A stretch of 14,665 bases of DNA from Candidatus Bipolaricaulota bacterium (GTDB lineage: Bacteria; Bipolaricaulota; Bipolaricaulia; RBG-16-55-9), in contig JAHEOA010000027.1 in NCBI GenBank assembly GCA_018609825.1, positions 1 to 14,665 of the forward strand, in the 5' to 3' direction. The notes beneath the pieces were generated by a model, which worked only from the letters and a program-made list of their open reading frames with translations, was not told where the DNA came from and did no database searches. This document shows positions 6,630 through 13,029 of this stretch, one piece after another. The translations under genes and the position numbers were made by a program. The number at the start of each line of letters is the position of its first letter. The stretch's first letter is position 1.

Positions 6630-9305
6630 CTAGGCGGCCACGGTTTCGCGAATCGCCGCCTTGGCGGCGTCGAACGCCTGATCCAGATGGTCAGGGTTCG
6701 GTCCGCCGCCTTGAGCGAACTTCGGATGGCCCCCGCCTTTGCCGCCGACCTGTTCGGCGGCTTGGCGCACCAGGTCCCCCGCATGGATCTGTTCGGTCAG
6801 CGTGTCGCTCACCTTGCAGACGACGACGGCCTTGCCGTTGTGCCCACTGCCGAGCAGCACGACGCCCGGCCGGATTTTGTCCTCGATGAGATCGGCCAGC
6901 TCCTTGAGCGCGTCGCCGTCCAGATCGGCACGCGCGGTGACCGCGTTGACCTCACCCACTTGCTCGCTCTGTTTCAGGAGCTCATCCCGCGTCTGTTGAA
7001 GCTCGAGATGCTGGAGCCGCTTCAGCTCTTGCTCCAACGTCGTCTTCTGCTGTAGCAACGCGTCCACTTTCCGGACCAGCTCGCCCTCGGTGGCGTCGAG
7101 CTTGGCGCTGATCTTCTGGAGGCGCTGCTCCTTCTCCAGCAGGTGGTTGAACAGGTTCTGGCCGGTGGCCACATAGACGCGCCGAACGCCCGCGGACACG
7201 CCCTCTTCGCGCGTGATCTTGAACAGCCCGATCTCGCCCGTCCGCTCGACGTGGGTCCCGCCGCACAGCTCGACGCTGAAGGGCGATCCGTTCCCGTTCT
7301 CACTCGGGATCGACACGACCCGGACCTCCTCCTTGCCTTGATAGTCCTCGGGGAAGAGCGCCATGGCTCCCTTGGCTTTGGCCTCCTCCAGCGGGTCGTA
7401 GAAGATCTCCACCGGCCGATCGTCGAGGATGACTTCGTTGGCCATGTCCTCAATCTGTCGGATTTCATCGTCGTTCAGAGCGTCAAGATGCGTGAAGTCG
7501 AAGCGGAGTTCGTCGGGCGCCACCCGCGAGCCGGCTTGGATGCCGCCGACGTAGCCCAGAACCTTGCGCAGCGCGGCATGCAGAACGTGGGTCGCGGTGT
7601 GGTTTCGCTGCGTGGCCGCCCGCCGCTCGCGATCGATGGCCAGCGTGCATTCATCGCCCACGGCCAAGCTTCCGTCCGTGACCCGGACGCGATGATAGGG
7701 CGTGCCGTCCTGCGCCCGCTGCACGTCGAGCACCTCGGCTTGGGCTCCCGCCGAGGTGATGCGGCCCGTGTCGGCGACTTGGCCGCCTCCTTCGGGATAG
7801 AACGGCGATCGAGACGCGAGGAGGATCGCGTCCTGCCCCTGCTCGACGTGATCGATGGCTTGACCGTTCATGTCCGCCAAGTGGATGATCTCCGAGCGGC
7901 ACTCGGGCGTGTTGGGATCGGATTCGCACTCACAGTGGGCCACGTCGAGCCACAACGGGGGAACGCCGTCGCTCTTGGCGCCCGCGGCCGAGCGCTCCCG
8001 TTGGAGCTCCATCTCCTGTTCAAAGCCTTGGCGATCGACGGAAAACCCGTGCTCCTGGGCGATGTCCTCGATGATCTGAATGTGGAAGCCGTGCGTGTCG
8101 TGGAGGAAGAAGGCCTCCTTGCCGGCGATGGTGTTCTCGCCCTGGGCCTTCTTCTTGCCGATGAGGTCCTCGATGTAGTGAATACCCGCTTCGAACGTCC
8201 GCGCGAAGCGCTGTTCCTCCTGGCCGACGGCTTTGAGGATGAAGTCGCGGCGCTCGGGCAGCTCCGCGTAGAAGTGGCCCATCTCGTCGACGACGGTCTC
8301 GACGATCTCGCCGAGGAACGGGCTTTCCAGGCCGAGCTGTTTGCCGAAGCGAATGGCCCGACGGATGAGCATGCGGAGAATGTAGCTGCGCTCCTCGTTG
8401 CCGGGGACGACGCCATCGGCGATCAAGAACGTCATTGCACGTCCATGATCGGCCAGGACGCGATACGGGACGGGCTGCTCGTTCATCTCGGCGTCACGAT
8501 GACCCGTGAGGTCTTGCACTGCCTGCATCAGTGGTCGGAAAATGTCGGTGTCGTAGTTGGTGGCGCCGTTCTGTAACACGGCTGCGATGCGCTCGAAGCC
8601 CATGCCGGTGTCCACGCACGGCGCGGCGAGGTCGGACGTCTTGCCGTCGTCGTCCGTGTGGTACTGCATAAAGACGAGGTTCCAGATCTCCCAGAAGCGA
8701 TCGCAGTCCTCTTCAACCGAGGCCGTGTAGGGGGTACAGGTCCCGTTGTGGGCGCACGTGCATCGTTCAACGCCGCGATCGTAGAAGATCTCCGACGAAG
8801 GGCCGTTGGGGCCCGTCTCGCCCATGGACCACCAGTTCTCGCTGGCAGGCAAGCGACCGATCCGCTGGTCAGGAACACCCGTGATCTCGTGCCACAATCG
8901 TGCCGCTTCCTCGTCGTCCTCGTAGACCGTCGGCCAGAGGCGCTGCGGGTCAAGTGTCAGCCAGTTGAGGAGGAAGTCCCAGGCGTACTCGATGGCGCCC
9001 TCTTTGAAATAATCCCCGAATGAGAAGTTGCCGAGCATTTCAAAGAACGTGTGATGGCGTGGACTCGGACCGACTTCTTCAATGTCGTTGTGTTTTCCGC
9101 TTACCCGGAGACACTTCTGTGATGTGGCTGCCCGGGCGTACGAGCGCCTATCCAGCCCGAGGAAGACGTTTTTGAACTGGACCATCCCGGCGTTGACGAA
9201 CAAGAGGGACGGGTCGTCGGGCACGAGTGGGGAGCTTTCCACGACGGTGTGGCCGTTCCTCTCGAAGAAGTCGAGAAAGGCTTGTCGGACCTCAGCGGCC
9301 TTCAT
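6630..9305 (-). CDS. alaS: Alanyl-tRNA synthetase
   Basis: AlaRS charges tRNA-Ala and edits mischarged Ser and Gly. The 891 residues show the full domain order. The class II aminoacylation core has the conserved SQKCLR (62-67) and FFEMLGNFSFGDYF (87-100). A cysteine-bearing insertion (Cys182, 184, 190, 201) precedes RFWEIWNLVFMQ. The editing domain has zinc ligands HTATH (569-573) and CGGTH (681-685), a coiled-coil linker spans about 720-780, and the C-Ala domain ends in GGKGGGHPKFAQGGG (854-868). The usual GPCGPCSEI reads GPNGPSSEI, so both cysteines of that block are absent. ATG at 9305 is preferred to a GTG nine bases upstream because AGGTGG (9311-9316) lies five bases before it. A tRNA-Ala gene lies about 2.6 kb away. 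Confidence 0.98.
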   Translation of the reverse strand: MKAAEVRQAFLDFFERNGHTVVESSPLVPDDPSLLFVNAGMVQFKNVFLGLDRRSYARAATSQKCLRVSGKHNDIEEVGPSPRHHTFFEMLGNFSFGDYFKEGAIEYAWDFLLNWLTLDPQRLWPTVYEDDEEAARLWHEITGVPDQRIGRLPASENWWSMGETGPNGPSSEIFYDRGVERCTCAHNGTCTPYTASVEEDCDRFWEIWNLVFMQYHTDDDGKTSDLAAPCVDTGMGFERIAAVLQNGATNYDTDIFRPLMQAVQDLTGHRDAEMNEQPVPYRVLADHGRAMTFLIADGVVPGNEERSYILRMLIRRAIRFGKQLGLESPFLGEIVETVVDEMGHFYAELPERRDFILKAVGQEEQRFARTFEAGIHYIEDLIGKKKAQGENTIAGKEAFFLHDTHGFHIQIIEDIAQEHGFSVDRQGFEQEMELQRERSAAGAKSDGVPPLWLDVAHCECESDPNTPECRSEIIHLADMNGQAIDHVEQGQDAILLASRSPFYPEGGGQVADTGRITSAGAQAEVLDVQRAQDGTPYHRVRVTDGSLAVGDECTLAIDRERRAATQRNHTATHVLHAALRKVLGYVGGIQAGSRVAPDELRFDFTHLDALNDDEIRQIEDMANEVILDDRPVEIFYDPLEEAKAKGAMALFPEDYQGKEEVRVVSIPSENGNGSPFSVELCGGTHVERTGEIGLFKITREEGVSAGVRRVYVATGQNLFNHLLEKEQRLQKISAKLDATEGELVRKVDALLQQKTTLEQELKRLQHLELQQTRDELLKQSEQVGEVNAVTARADLDGDALKELADLIEDKIRPGVVLLGSGHNGKAVVVCKVSDTLTEQIHAGDLVRQAAEQVGGKGGGHPKFAQGGGPNPDHLDQAFDAAKAAIRETVAA

Positions 9306-9343
9306 GATTTCCACCTACTGGATGAGAACCTGTCTTATGTGTC

Positions 9344-9375
9344 GTGTGCTTGCCGCCCTTTGCGGACGGCCACAC
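9344..9375 (-). promoter_or_regulatory. alaS: Hairpin in the alaS 5' leader
   Basis: On the minus strand the leader folds into GCCGTCC / GGGCGGC (arms 9364-9370 and 9352-9358) around a five-base loop. It is continued by GTGTG / CACAC (9371-9375 and 9344-9348) with a three-base bulge on one side. It lies between the candidate promoter and the ribosome-binding site, about 40 bases before the start codon. There is no T-box consensus. A role in leader regulation is inference; the pairing is directly visible. Confidence 0.45.
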
Positions 9376-9417
9376 GCCTTAACGCCATTGTCTCGTTCAG
9401 GCTTCCGGATGGGACCA

Positions 9418-9446
9418 ATTCTAGGCGAGCTTTCAGGACACTGCAA
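9418..9446 (-). promoter_or_regulatory. alaS: Candidate alaS promoter
   Basis: On the minus strand TTGCAG (9441-9446) and TAGAAT (9418-9423) lie 17 bases apart, a good sigma-70 arrangement (4/6 and 5/6). Transcription would begin near 9411, giving a leader of about 105 bases that contains the hairpin at 9344-9375. Confidence 0.5.
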
Positions 9447-9456
9447 CAGTCGCTCA

Positions 9457-9486
9457 TTGACGGACGAGTTGTGCGTGCCGTAACCT
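9457..9486 (+). promoter_or_regulatory. Candidate promoter for the M42 peptidase gene
   Basis: TTGACG (9457-9462) is a near-consensus -35 box; 18 bases later TAACCT (9481-9486) is a weak -10 box (3/6). It is divergent from, and 10 bases away from, the candidate alaS -35 box. It is the best visible candidate in this gap but weak on its own. Confidence 0.3.
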
Positions 9487-9536
9487 GCAGTGTTGACCAT
9501 CCATCCCCTGAATCTCTCGTCGAGGAGGAAGCACGT

Positions 9537-10601
9537 ATGGAAGCCCGATCGATGGACTTTCTGAAGCGCCTGATGGGGACAATCAGCCCGTCGGGCTACG
9601 AGCAAGAGGGCGCGCGCGTCTGGCGCCAAGAGGCCGAGACGTTTGCCGAAAGCGTCTGGGGCGACTCGCACGGCAACAGCTTCGCGATGCTCAACGAGGG
9701 CGGGCGCCCGCGCGTGATGTTCGCGGGCCACATCGACGAGATCGGCCTGATGGTGACGCACATCGACGAGAACGGCTTTCTCTATGTCCAGATGGTCGGC
9801 GGCTGGGATCCGCAAATATTGCCGGGCCAACGCGTCCATATCCGGACGAAGGACGGCGACATCACGGGCGTGCTGGGCAAGAAGCCGATCCACCTCATCG
9901 AGAAGGACGAGCGCGACAAGGCCGTCAAGGTCGAGGACGTCTGGATCGACATCGGGGCCAAGGATAAGGACGACGCGGAAAGTCTCGTGCGGATCGGCGA
10001 TCCGGCCGTCATTCAGTACGGCTTCGAGGAGCTGCGCAATGGATTGCTCGTCTCGCGGGGCTTCGACGATCGCGTCGGGGCATTCGTCGTGCTGGAGGCG
10101 GCGCGCCTGCTGGCGGACATGAACCCGAGTGCTGAAGTTGTCGCTGTGGGAACCGTTCAGGAGGAGATCGGACTGCGGGGTGCGCAGACGAGCGCGTTCG
10201 GTCTCGACCCGGACGTCGGCGTGGCCGTGGACGTCGGCTTCGCCTCGGACTTTCCCACCATGGAGGAGATGAAGAAGAAGGTCGGCGACGTCAAGATGGG
10301 CGAGGGGCCGATGATCGCACGCGGCCCGAACATCAATCCGGTCGTCTACGATCACTTCGTGCGCACGGCCGCCGCCAACGACATTCCATGGCAGCCCAAC
10401 GGCGAGCCGCGCGGCACGGGCACCGACGCCAATGCCATCCAACTGTCGAGGGCCGGCGTGGCCACCGAACTGATCGGCATTCCGAACCGCTACATGCACA
10501 CGCCGGGCGAGTTCGTCCATTCCGATGACCTAACGAACAGCGCGCGACTGATCGCCCACACGGTCGCCGGTTTTGATGCTGACACCGACTTCACCGCCTG
10601 A
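9537..10601 (+). CDS. M42 family aminopeptidase (TET/glutamyl aminopeptidase-like)
   Basis: M42 peptidases are cytoplasmic, dinuclear-metal aminopeptidases that typically form dodecameric TET particles and trim short peptides. This 354-residue protein has every expected ligand: His65 and Asp67 in AGHIDEIG, Asp178 in FDDRVG, the catalytic base and ligand Glu209-Glu210 in VQEEIGLRG, Asp232 in VDVGFA and His321 in MHTPGE. The start at 9537 is set by GAGGAGG at 9522-9528, eight bases upstream. The open frame continues farther 5' to 9249, but that part runs antisense through alaS and is not needed by the family. It is divergent from alaS and no partner gene follows directly; the next start is 219 bases on. 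Family members are sometimes misnamed endoglucanase (FrvX/CelM); the motifs here say peptidase. Confidence 0.95.
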   Translation: MEARSMDFLKRLMGTISPSGYEQEGARVWRQEAETFAESVWGDSHGNSFAMLNEGGRPRVMFAGHIDEIGLMVTHIDENGFLYVQMVGGWDPQILPGQRVHIRTKDGDITGVLGKKPIHLIEKDERDKAVKVEDVWIDIGAKDKDDAESLVRIGDPAVIQYGFEELRNGLLVSRGFDDRVGAFVVLEAARLLADMNPSAEVVAVGTVQEEIGLRGAQTSAFGLDPDVGVAVDVGFASDFPTMEEMKKKVGDVKMGEGPMIARGPNINPVVYDHFVRTAAANDIPWQPNGEPRGTGTDANAIQLSRAGVATELIGIPNRYMHTPGEFVHSDDLTNSARLIAHTVAGFDADTDFTA

Positions 10602-10766
10602 GGTCAACGTGAGCCCATTGCCCGATGGCAGAAGGCCGGCTGGCGGACGTCGAGACTGTCGAGTCCAGAGCGCCCGTTCCCGTTGAGACGTCGGTTCTCG
10701 GGTTGAGATGCGACAGGGATGCCCGAAGAGCGAGGGAAGGCTGTCGGACGACGCCTCGACCGCCGG

Positions 10767-10794
10767 TTACCAGGGAACGACGGAACGCAAGAAT
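10767..10794 (+). promoter_or_regulatory. Candidate promoter for the exported repeat protein
   Basis: TTACCA (10767-10772), 16 bases, then AAGAAT (10789-10794): both boxes match at about 4/6. The start site would fall near 10801, about 20 bases before the ATG and just before the GGGAGG ribosome-binding site. The rest of the 219-base gap 10602-10820 shows no gene and no convincing terminator. Confidence 0.25.
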
Positions 10795-10820
10795 CGACAT
10801 CGAAAAGGGAGGCATTCGCC

Positions 10821-11663
10821 ATGACGCGATCACAAGCCGCACGATGGATGCTGACGGCCCTGGTCCTGTCGCTGGCTTTGGCGATCAGTGCCGAAGCTCG
10901 GGACAGCGGCCACAGTCAGACCCGGCCCGCCGTGGAATGGCGCTGGTTCCACAACATGTCCGTCTCGGACGTCAACGCCCAGATTTCGCAAGGATTCCGT
11001 CCGATCGATCTGGAGGTCGAGCGAACGACCCCCTTCCGCTTCAGCGGAGCGTTCGTGGCCAATCAGGGGGCGTATCAACGAACGTTCTGGTGGTACCACG
11101 GCACGCTCGACTTCATTCAGGACAAGGAGGTCCAGAACAACGCGCGCTACATCGACCTCGAGCGTTATCAGGCCGGAAATCAGACGCGTTACTTGGCCAT
11201 CATGGTTCGGCGCCAGGTCGACTGGCTCTACTACCTGCAGGCATCGCTGCAGTCGATTTTGGACACCGCGGCCAGCCAGAACGCCCGGGTCATCGACGTC
11301 GAGCCTCATTCCGCGGGCAGAGGGTCCGGATTCGACGCGGTCATGACCAGCAACACGGGCCCGAACAACAGGCGCTGGTGGCTCTATTCGGGTCTGACCG
11401 ATGCCGAGGTCAACGACAAGACGCAGCAGCACCAGGCGCGTCTGATCGACATCGAGGTCGGTGGCAACGACACCTTTTCCGCCGTCATGGAGCGGCCCAA
11501 GGGGCCGAACGAGGCGGGCAAGTTCTGGTGGTACCATGGCCTGACCGAGGCCGAGGTCAACCAACGAGCCAACCAGCATGCGGCCCGGATGATCGACATT
11601 GAAACGTACCGCATCAACGGCCAGAAACGCTTTGCCGTCATTCTCTTGCAGAACGGGCGCTAA
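10821..11663 (+). CDS. Exported protein made of five tandem repeats (BTRD1-like)
   Basis: The 280-residue protein starts at an ATG eight bases after GGGAGG. It has a basic N-terminus, a hydrophobic core (LTALVLSLALAISA, 11-24) and a probable signal-peptidase I site after AEA (24-26). The rest is five copies of a module of about 45 residues: roughly 38-80, 88-130, 133-177, 184-225 and 233-277. Each has an aromatic-rich start (WRWFH, FWWYH, DWLYY, WWLYS, FWWYH), a helix such as LTEAEVN, then an (A/F)R(M/L/Y/V/P)ID(I/L/V)E strand, and ends with a hydrophobic strand (FAVIL). This resembles the bacterial tandem repeat domain known from the N-terminal half of polyglycine hydrolases, where a serine-hydrolase domain follows; no such domain and no cysteine are present here. 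A binding or adhesion role is plausible but unproven. It is a single-gene unit ending in a strong hairpin. Confidence 0.9.
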   Translation: MTRSQAARWMLTALVLSLALAISAEARDSGHSQTRPAVEWRWFHNMSVSDVNAQISQGFRPIDLEVERTTPFRFSGAFVANQGAYQRTFWWYHGTLDFIQDKEVQNNARYIDLERYQAGNQTRYLAIMVRRQVDWLYYLQASLQSILDTAASQNARVIDVEPHSAGRGSGFDAVMTSNTGPNNRRWWLYSGLTDAEVNDKTQQHQARLIDIEVGGNDTFSAVMERPKGPNEAGKFWWYHGLTEAEVNQRANQHAARMIDIETYRINGQKRFAVILLQNGR

Positions 11664-11688
11664 GTCGTTCGTCATCTTTCAGTCAATC

Positions 11689-11736
11689 GGCACGCGGCGA
11701 GGGCGTATCGCCAACCCATCCCGCTCGCCGCGTGCC
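11689..11736 (+). terminator. Perfect 13-bp stem-loop after the repeat-protein gene
   Basis: GGCACGCGGCGAG (11689-11701) pairs perfectly with CTCGCCGCGTGCC (11724-11736) around a 22-base loop. It begins 25 bases after the stop codon. No U-rich tract follows, so it may act as a hairpin-only terminator or 3' stabiliser that also insulates the downstream tRNA genes. Confidence 0.6.
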
Positions 11737-11804
11737 CTCACCGCCAGCGAGTTGCAATCTGAAGGGATCTAGACTTGTCGGGTAGGGCTGTTGAGCGGAC
11801 GGCG

Positions 11805-11833
11805 TTGCTCGTCGTCCGAGGATGCGTTACCAT
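11805..11833 (+). promoter_or_regulatory. Candidate tRNA-operon promoter
   Basis: TTGCTC (11805-11810), a 17-base spacer and TACCAT (11828-11833) place the transcript start about five bases before the first tRNA. The spacing and position are as expected for a stable-RNA promoter; the boxes match only moderately. Confidence 0.4.
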
Positions 11834-11844
11834 CGTGGCGGTTC

Positions 11845-11919
11845 GGCGGCGTAGCTCACTTGGTTAAGAGCGCCCGTCTCATAAGCGGGAGGTAGTGGGT
11901 TCGACTCCCACCGCCGCCA
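11845..11919 (+). tRNA. tRNA-Met (CAT)
   Basis: A full cloverleaf can be drawn. The acceptor stem GGCGGCG pairs with CGCCGCC (7 bp), the D arm starts TAGCTCA, and the anticodon stem CCCGT/GCGGG holds loop CTCATAA with anticodon CAT. The T stem GTGGG/CCCAC holds loop TTCGACT, and the discriminator is A at 11919. The genome continues CCC, so the CCA end is not encoded. CAT could also be a lysidine-modified Ile2 tRNA, but positions 4-5 are G-C pairs rather than the C-G pairs favoured by TilS, so elongator Met is preferred. An initiator is unlikely because the 1-72 position is fully paired. Confidence 0.93.
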
Positions 11920-11928
11920 CCCGACGCT

Positions 11929-12004
11929 GGGGACGTAGCTCAGATGGGAGAGCGCCGCGTTCGCAACGCGGAGGTCGCCGGTTCGAGTCCGGTCGTCTCC
12001 ACCA
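11929..12004 (+). tRNA. tRNA-Ala (CGC)
   Basis: The acceptor stem GGGGACG pairs with CGTCTCC and includes the G3-T70 (G3·U70) wobble that defines alanine identity. The anticodon stem CCGCG/CGCGG holds loop TTCGCAA with anticodon CGC, which reads GCG. The T arm CCGG-TTCGAGT-CCGG is standard, and the CCA end is encoded (12002-12004). It lies 9 bases after tRNA-Met and is surely co-transcribed with it. Confidence 0.97.
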
Positions 12005-12040
12005 GCTCGCCCATCGCCGCTCGCGAGGGGCAATCGCCGG

Positions 12041-12265
12041 TTAATCGCCGCAGCCTTCCATGTTGCCGCAGCGGCAGACCTTGTGGCATCCGACGACGAT
12101 ATCCCACGGCTCATCGCAGATTGGGCAACGGTTGGGGTCGACCGACTGCTGGGTGAGCCGTTCCCATTCGGCGCGATCCAGGCCCATGGATGGCCCATCC
12201 AGTGTGTCCCCGACCGTCGTCCAGCGACGGGTCGACGTATGCTGCCGATCGTCTGATAACGCCAT
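12041..12265 (-). CDS. Small cysteine-rich (zinc-ribbon-like) protein
   Basis: This 74-residue protein has a polar, poorly structured first half and a compact C-terminal metal-site-like module: CPIC (47-50), then GCHKVCRCG (59-67) and GCGD at the end, giving seven cysteines counting Cys72 plus His61. Two or more Cys pairs with a CxC and a terminal Cys suggest a structural zinc ribbon. I do not recognise a named family. The frame shows the strong third-position GC of its neighbours, supporting real coding. The ATG at 12265 is chosen because a good divergent promoter ends eight bases before it; a longer in-frame start at 12316 would overlap that promoter. It is divergent from a Fur-family gene, so it may be under its control, and it ends 36 bases from tRNA-Ala. 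Confidence 0.65.
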   Translation of the reverse strand: MALSDDRQHTSTRRWTTVGDTLDGPSMGLDRAEWERLTQQSVDPNRCPICDEPWDIVVGCHKVCRCGNMEGCGD

Positions 12266-12273
12266 ACCCCTGC

Positions 12274-12301
12274 ATTGTACGATCTGATCCTCGTTTGTCG
12301 A
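12274..12301 (-). promoter_or_regulatory. Candidate promoter of the small cysteine-rich protein
   Basis: On the minus strand TCGACA (12296-12301), 16 bases, then TACAAT (12274-12279): 5/6 matches for both boxes. The start site would fall at or next to the ATG (12265), so the mRNA would be essentially leaderless. Its -35 box overlaps that of the fur promoter. Confidence 0.5.
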
Positions 12302-12323
12302 ACGCGGGTGCGACATCTACAAT
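12295..12323 (+). promoter_or_regulatory. Candidate promoter of the Fur-family gene
   Basis: TTGTCG (12295-12300), 17 bases, then TACAAT (12318-12323), which matches -10 at 5/6. The ATG is at 12333, so the transcript would have almost no leader, and no Shine-Dalgarno is visible. The spacer includes TGTCG-10 bases-CGACA (12296-12315), a weak dyad that could be an operator. Confidence 0.5.
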
Positions 12324-12332
12324 TCGGTTCCT

Positions 12333-12776
12333 ATGGATCCCGAAGATGCCGTCGTGGCCTTTCTGCGCTACCTGCGCCATCGCGGGCTCCACGTGACGGC
12401 GGCCCGCGAACGCGTGGCGCGCGCGGCCTGTGGCATGGACGGCCACTTCAATGCCGGCGATCTCTGGGCCGAACTGCGCTGCGATTGGACGTCGACGGCC
12501 CCGGCGACCGTCTATCGCTCGCTCAGTCTGATGGTCGATGCGGGCGTGTTGCGACGACTGGACTTCGAGGAGGGGGCGCAATACGAACTCGTTATGGGTC
12601 GACCCCGCCATGAGCATCTGGTTTGCGAGCGATGCGGGCGCATTTTGGAGTTCCGCGATCCTGAGCTCGAGGCCCGTCTCGCGGAAGCCGGCGACGACCT
12701 CGGATTCCAACCGCACCGACACCAGTTGATCATCTGGGGGCGATGCGCGGCGTGCCGGCGGAACGGGCAACCGTGA
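12333..12776 (+). CDS. Fur-family metal-responsive transcriptional regulator
   Basis: The 147-residue protein has the Fur layout. A winged-helix DNA-binding domain covers about 1-85, with VTAARERV (21-28), His38 in HFNAGDLW and the recognition-helix signature ATVYRSLSLM (58-67). The metal/dimerisation domain follows. Visible ligands are His93 and His95 in RHEHLVC, Cys98-x2-Cys101, His128/His130 in PHRH and Cys138-x2-Cys141, so both structural-zinc CxxC pairs are intact. Fur (iron), Zur (zinc) and PerR (peroxide) cannot be separated with certainty by eye; a divergent cysteine-rich small protein is mildly suggestive of zinc. The start has no Shine-Dalgarno and fits leaderless translation. It is followed by a terminator-like hairpin. 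Confidence 0.93.
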   Translation: MDPEDAVVAFLRYLRHRGLHVTAARERVARAACGMDGHFNAGDLWAELRCDWTSTAPATVYRSLSLMVDAGVLRRLDFEEGAQYELVMGRPRHEHLVCERCGRILEFRDPELEARLAEAGDDLGFQPHRHQLIIWGRCAACRRNGQP

Positions 12777-12808
12777 TGGGGTTATGGAGAACGGCTATGC
12801 AAAGGCAG

Positions 12809-12836
12809 AGGCCGCCCACGCTCGGTTGGGCGGCCT
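12809..12836 (+). terminator. Terminator-like hairpin after the Fur-family gene
   Basis: AGGCCGCCCA (12809-12818) pairs perfectly with TGGGCGGCCT (12827-12836) around an eight-base loop, and GGC/GCC can extend it past a two-base bulge. It begins 32 bases after the stop. No U-tract follows. Confidence 0.6.
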
Positions 12837-12915
12837 GCCGCACGGGGTGTACCTGTAAGGAGGTGGATCTGGGCTCCCCTCTCACCCGTTGATCCGTTGT
12901 TCAGGAGGCCTCGAC

Positions 12916-13029
12916 ATGTCCAGCGATGTCCATTTACTGTTGTTGCCTAGCAAGCTGACCCCACTCTACCTTGCCCAGGGTCCAAAGAGAATGGATGCCA
13001 GGTGGAAATTCGGTGAAAGCTCATATTGA
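12916..13029 (+). CDS. Possible 37-residue small ORF upstream of the aldo/keto reductase
   Basis: An ATG seven bases after CAGGAGG (12902-12908) opens a 37-residue frame beginning MSSDVHLLLLPSKLTPLYLA and ending at TGA 13027-13029. Composition is mixed: a hydrophobic Leu run near 7-10 and a basic/aromatic C-terminal part. There is no recognisable family, and codon use (TTA, TTG, CTT, AGG) is unlike the GC-rich neighbours. It could be a leader peptide for the aldo/keto reductase, whose ATG is 35 bases downstream, or chance. The rest of the 288-base gap 12777-13064 holds the Fur terminator hairpin, another unassigned AAGGAGG at 12857-12863 and a short GCTCA-TAT-TGAGC hairpin at 13019-13031. Confidence 0.3.
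   Translation: MSSDVHLLLLPSKLTPLYLAQGPKRMDARWKFGESSY

Noticed and set aside
7143..8576. 477-residue frame antisense to alaS
   Set aside because: It is the complement of a certain gene, has no domain signature, and its length follows from third-position GC bias in alaS.
9249..9536. Longer N-terminus for the M42 peptidase
   Set aside because: The extension runs antisense to the start of alaS and its promoter, lacks family similarity, and the GAGGAGG at 9522-9528 points to ATG 9537.
9306..9536. T-box riboswitch upstream of alaS
   Set aside because: The conserved T-box sequence (GGGTGG-ACCGCG type) and antiterminator/terminator pair are not present on the alaS leader strand.
10719..10820. Upstream extension of the repeat protein
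   Set aside because: It would bury the signal peptide behind 34 extra residues; ATG 10821 has GGGAGG at proper distance and begins a textbook signal sequence.
10625..11602. 325-residue overlapping frame on the plus strand
   Set aside because: It is an out-of-frame shadow of the repeat-protein gene, Arg/Gly/Pro-rich with no recognisable motif; long shadows are expected at this GC content.
12266..12316. 17-residue N-terminal extension of the small cysteine-rich protein
   Set aside because: It overlaps its own best promoter and the fur -10 region, with no well-placed ribosome-binding site.
12266..12332. Classical Fur box at the Fur-family promoter
   Set aside because: No AT-rich GATAATGATAATC-like 19-mer is visible; only a weak TGTCG/CGACA dyad is present, recorded as a possible operator.
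12777..12858. 24-residue ORF (ATG 12784) over the Fur terminator hairpin
   Set aside because: No ribosome-binding site precedes it and its sequence is dictated by the perfect stem-loop; hairpin function explains it better.
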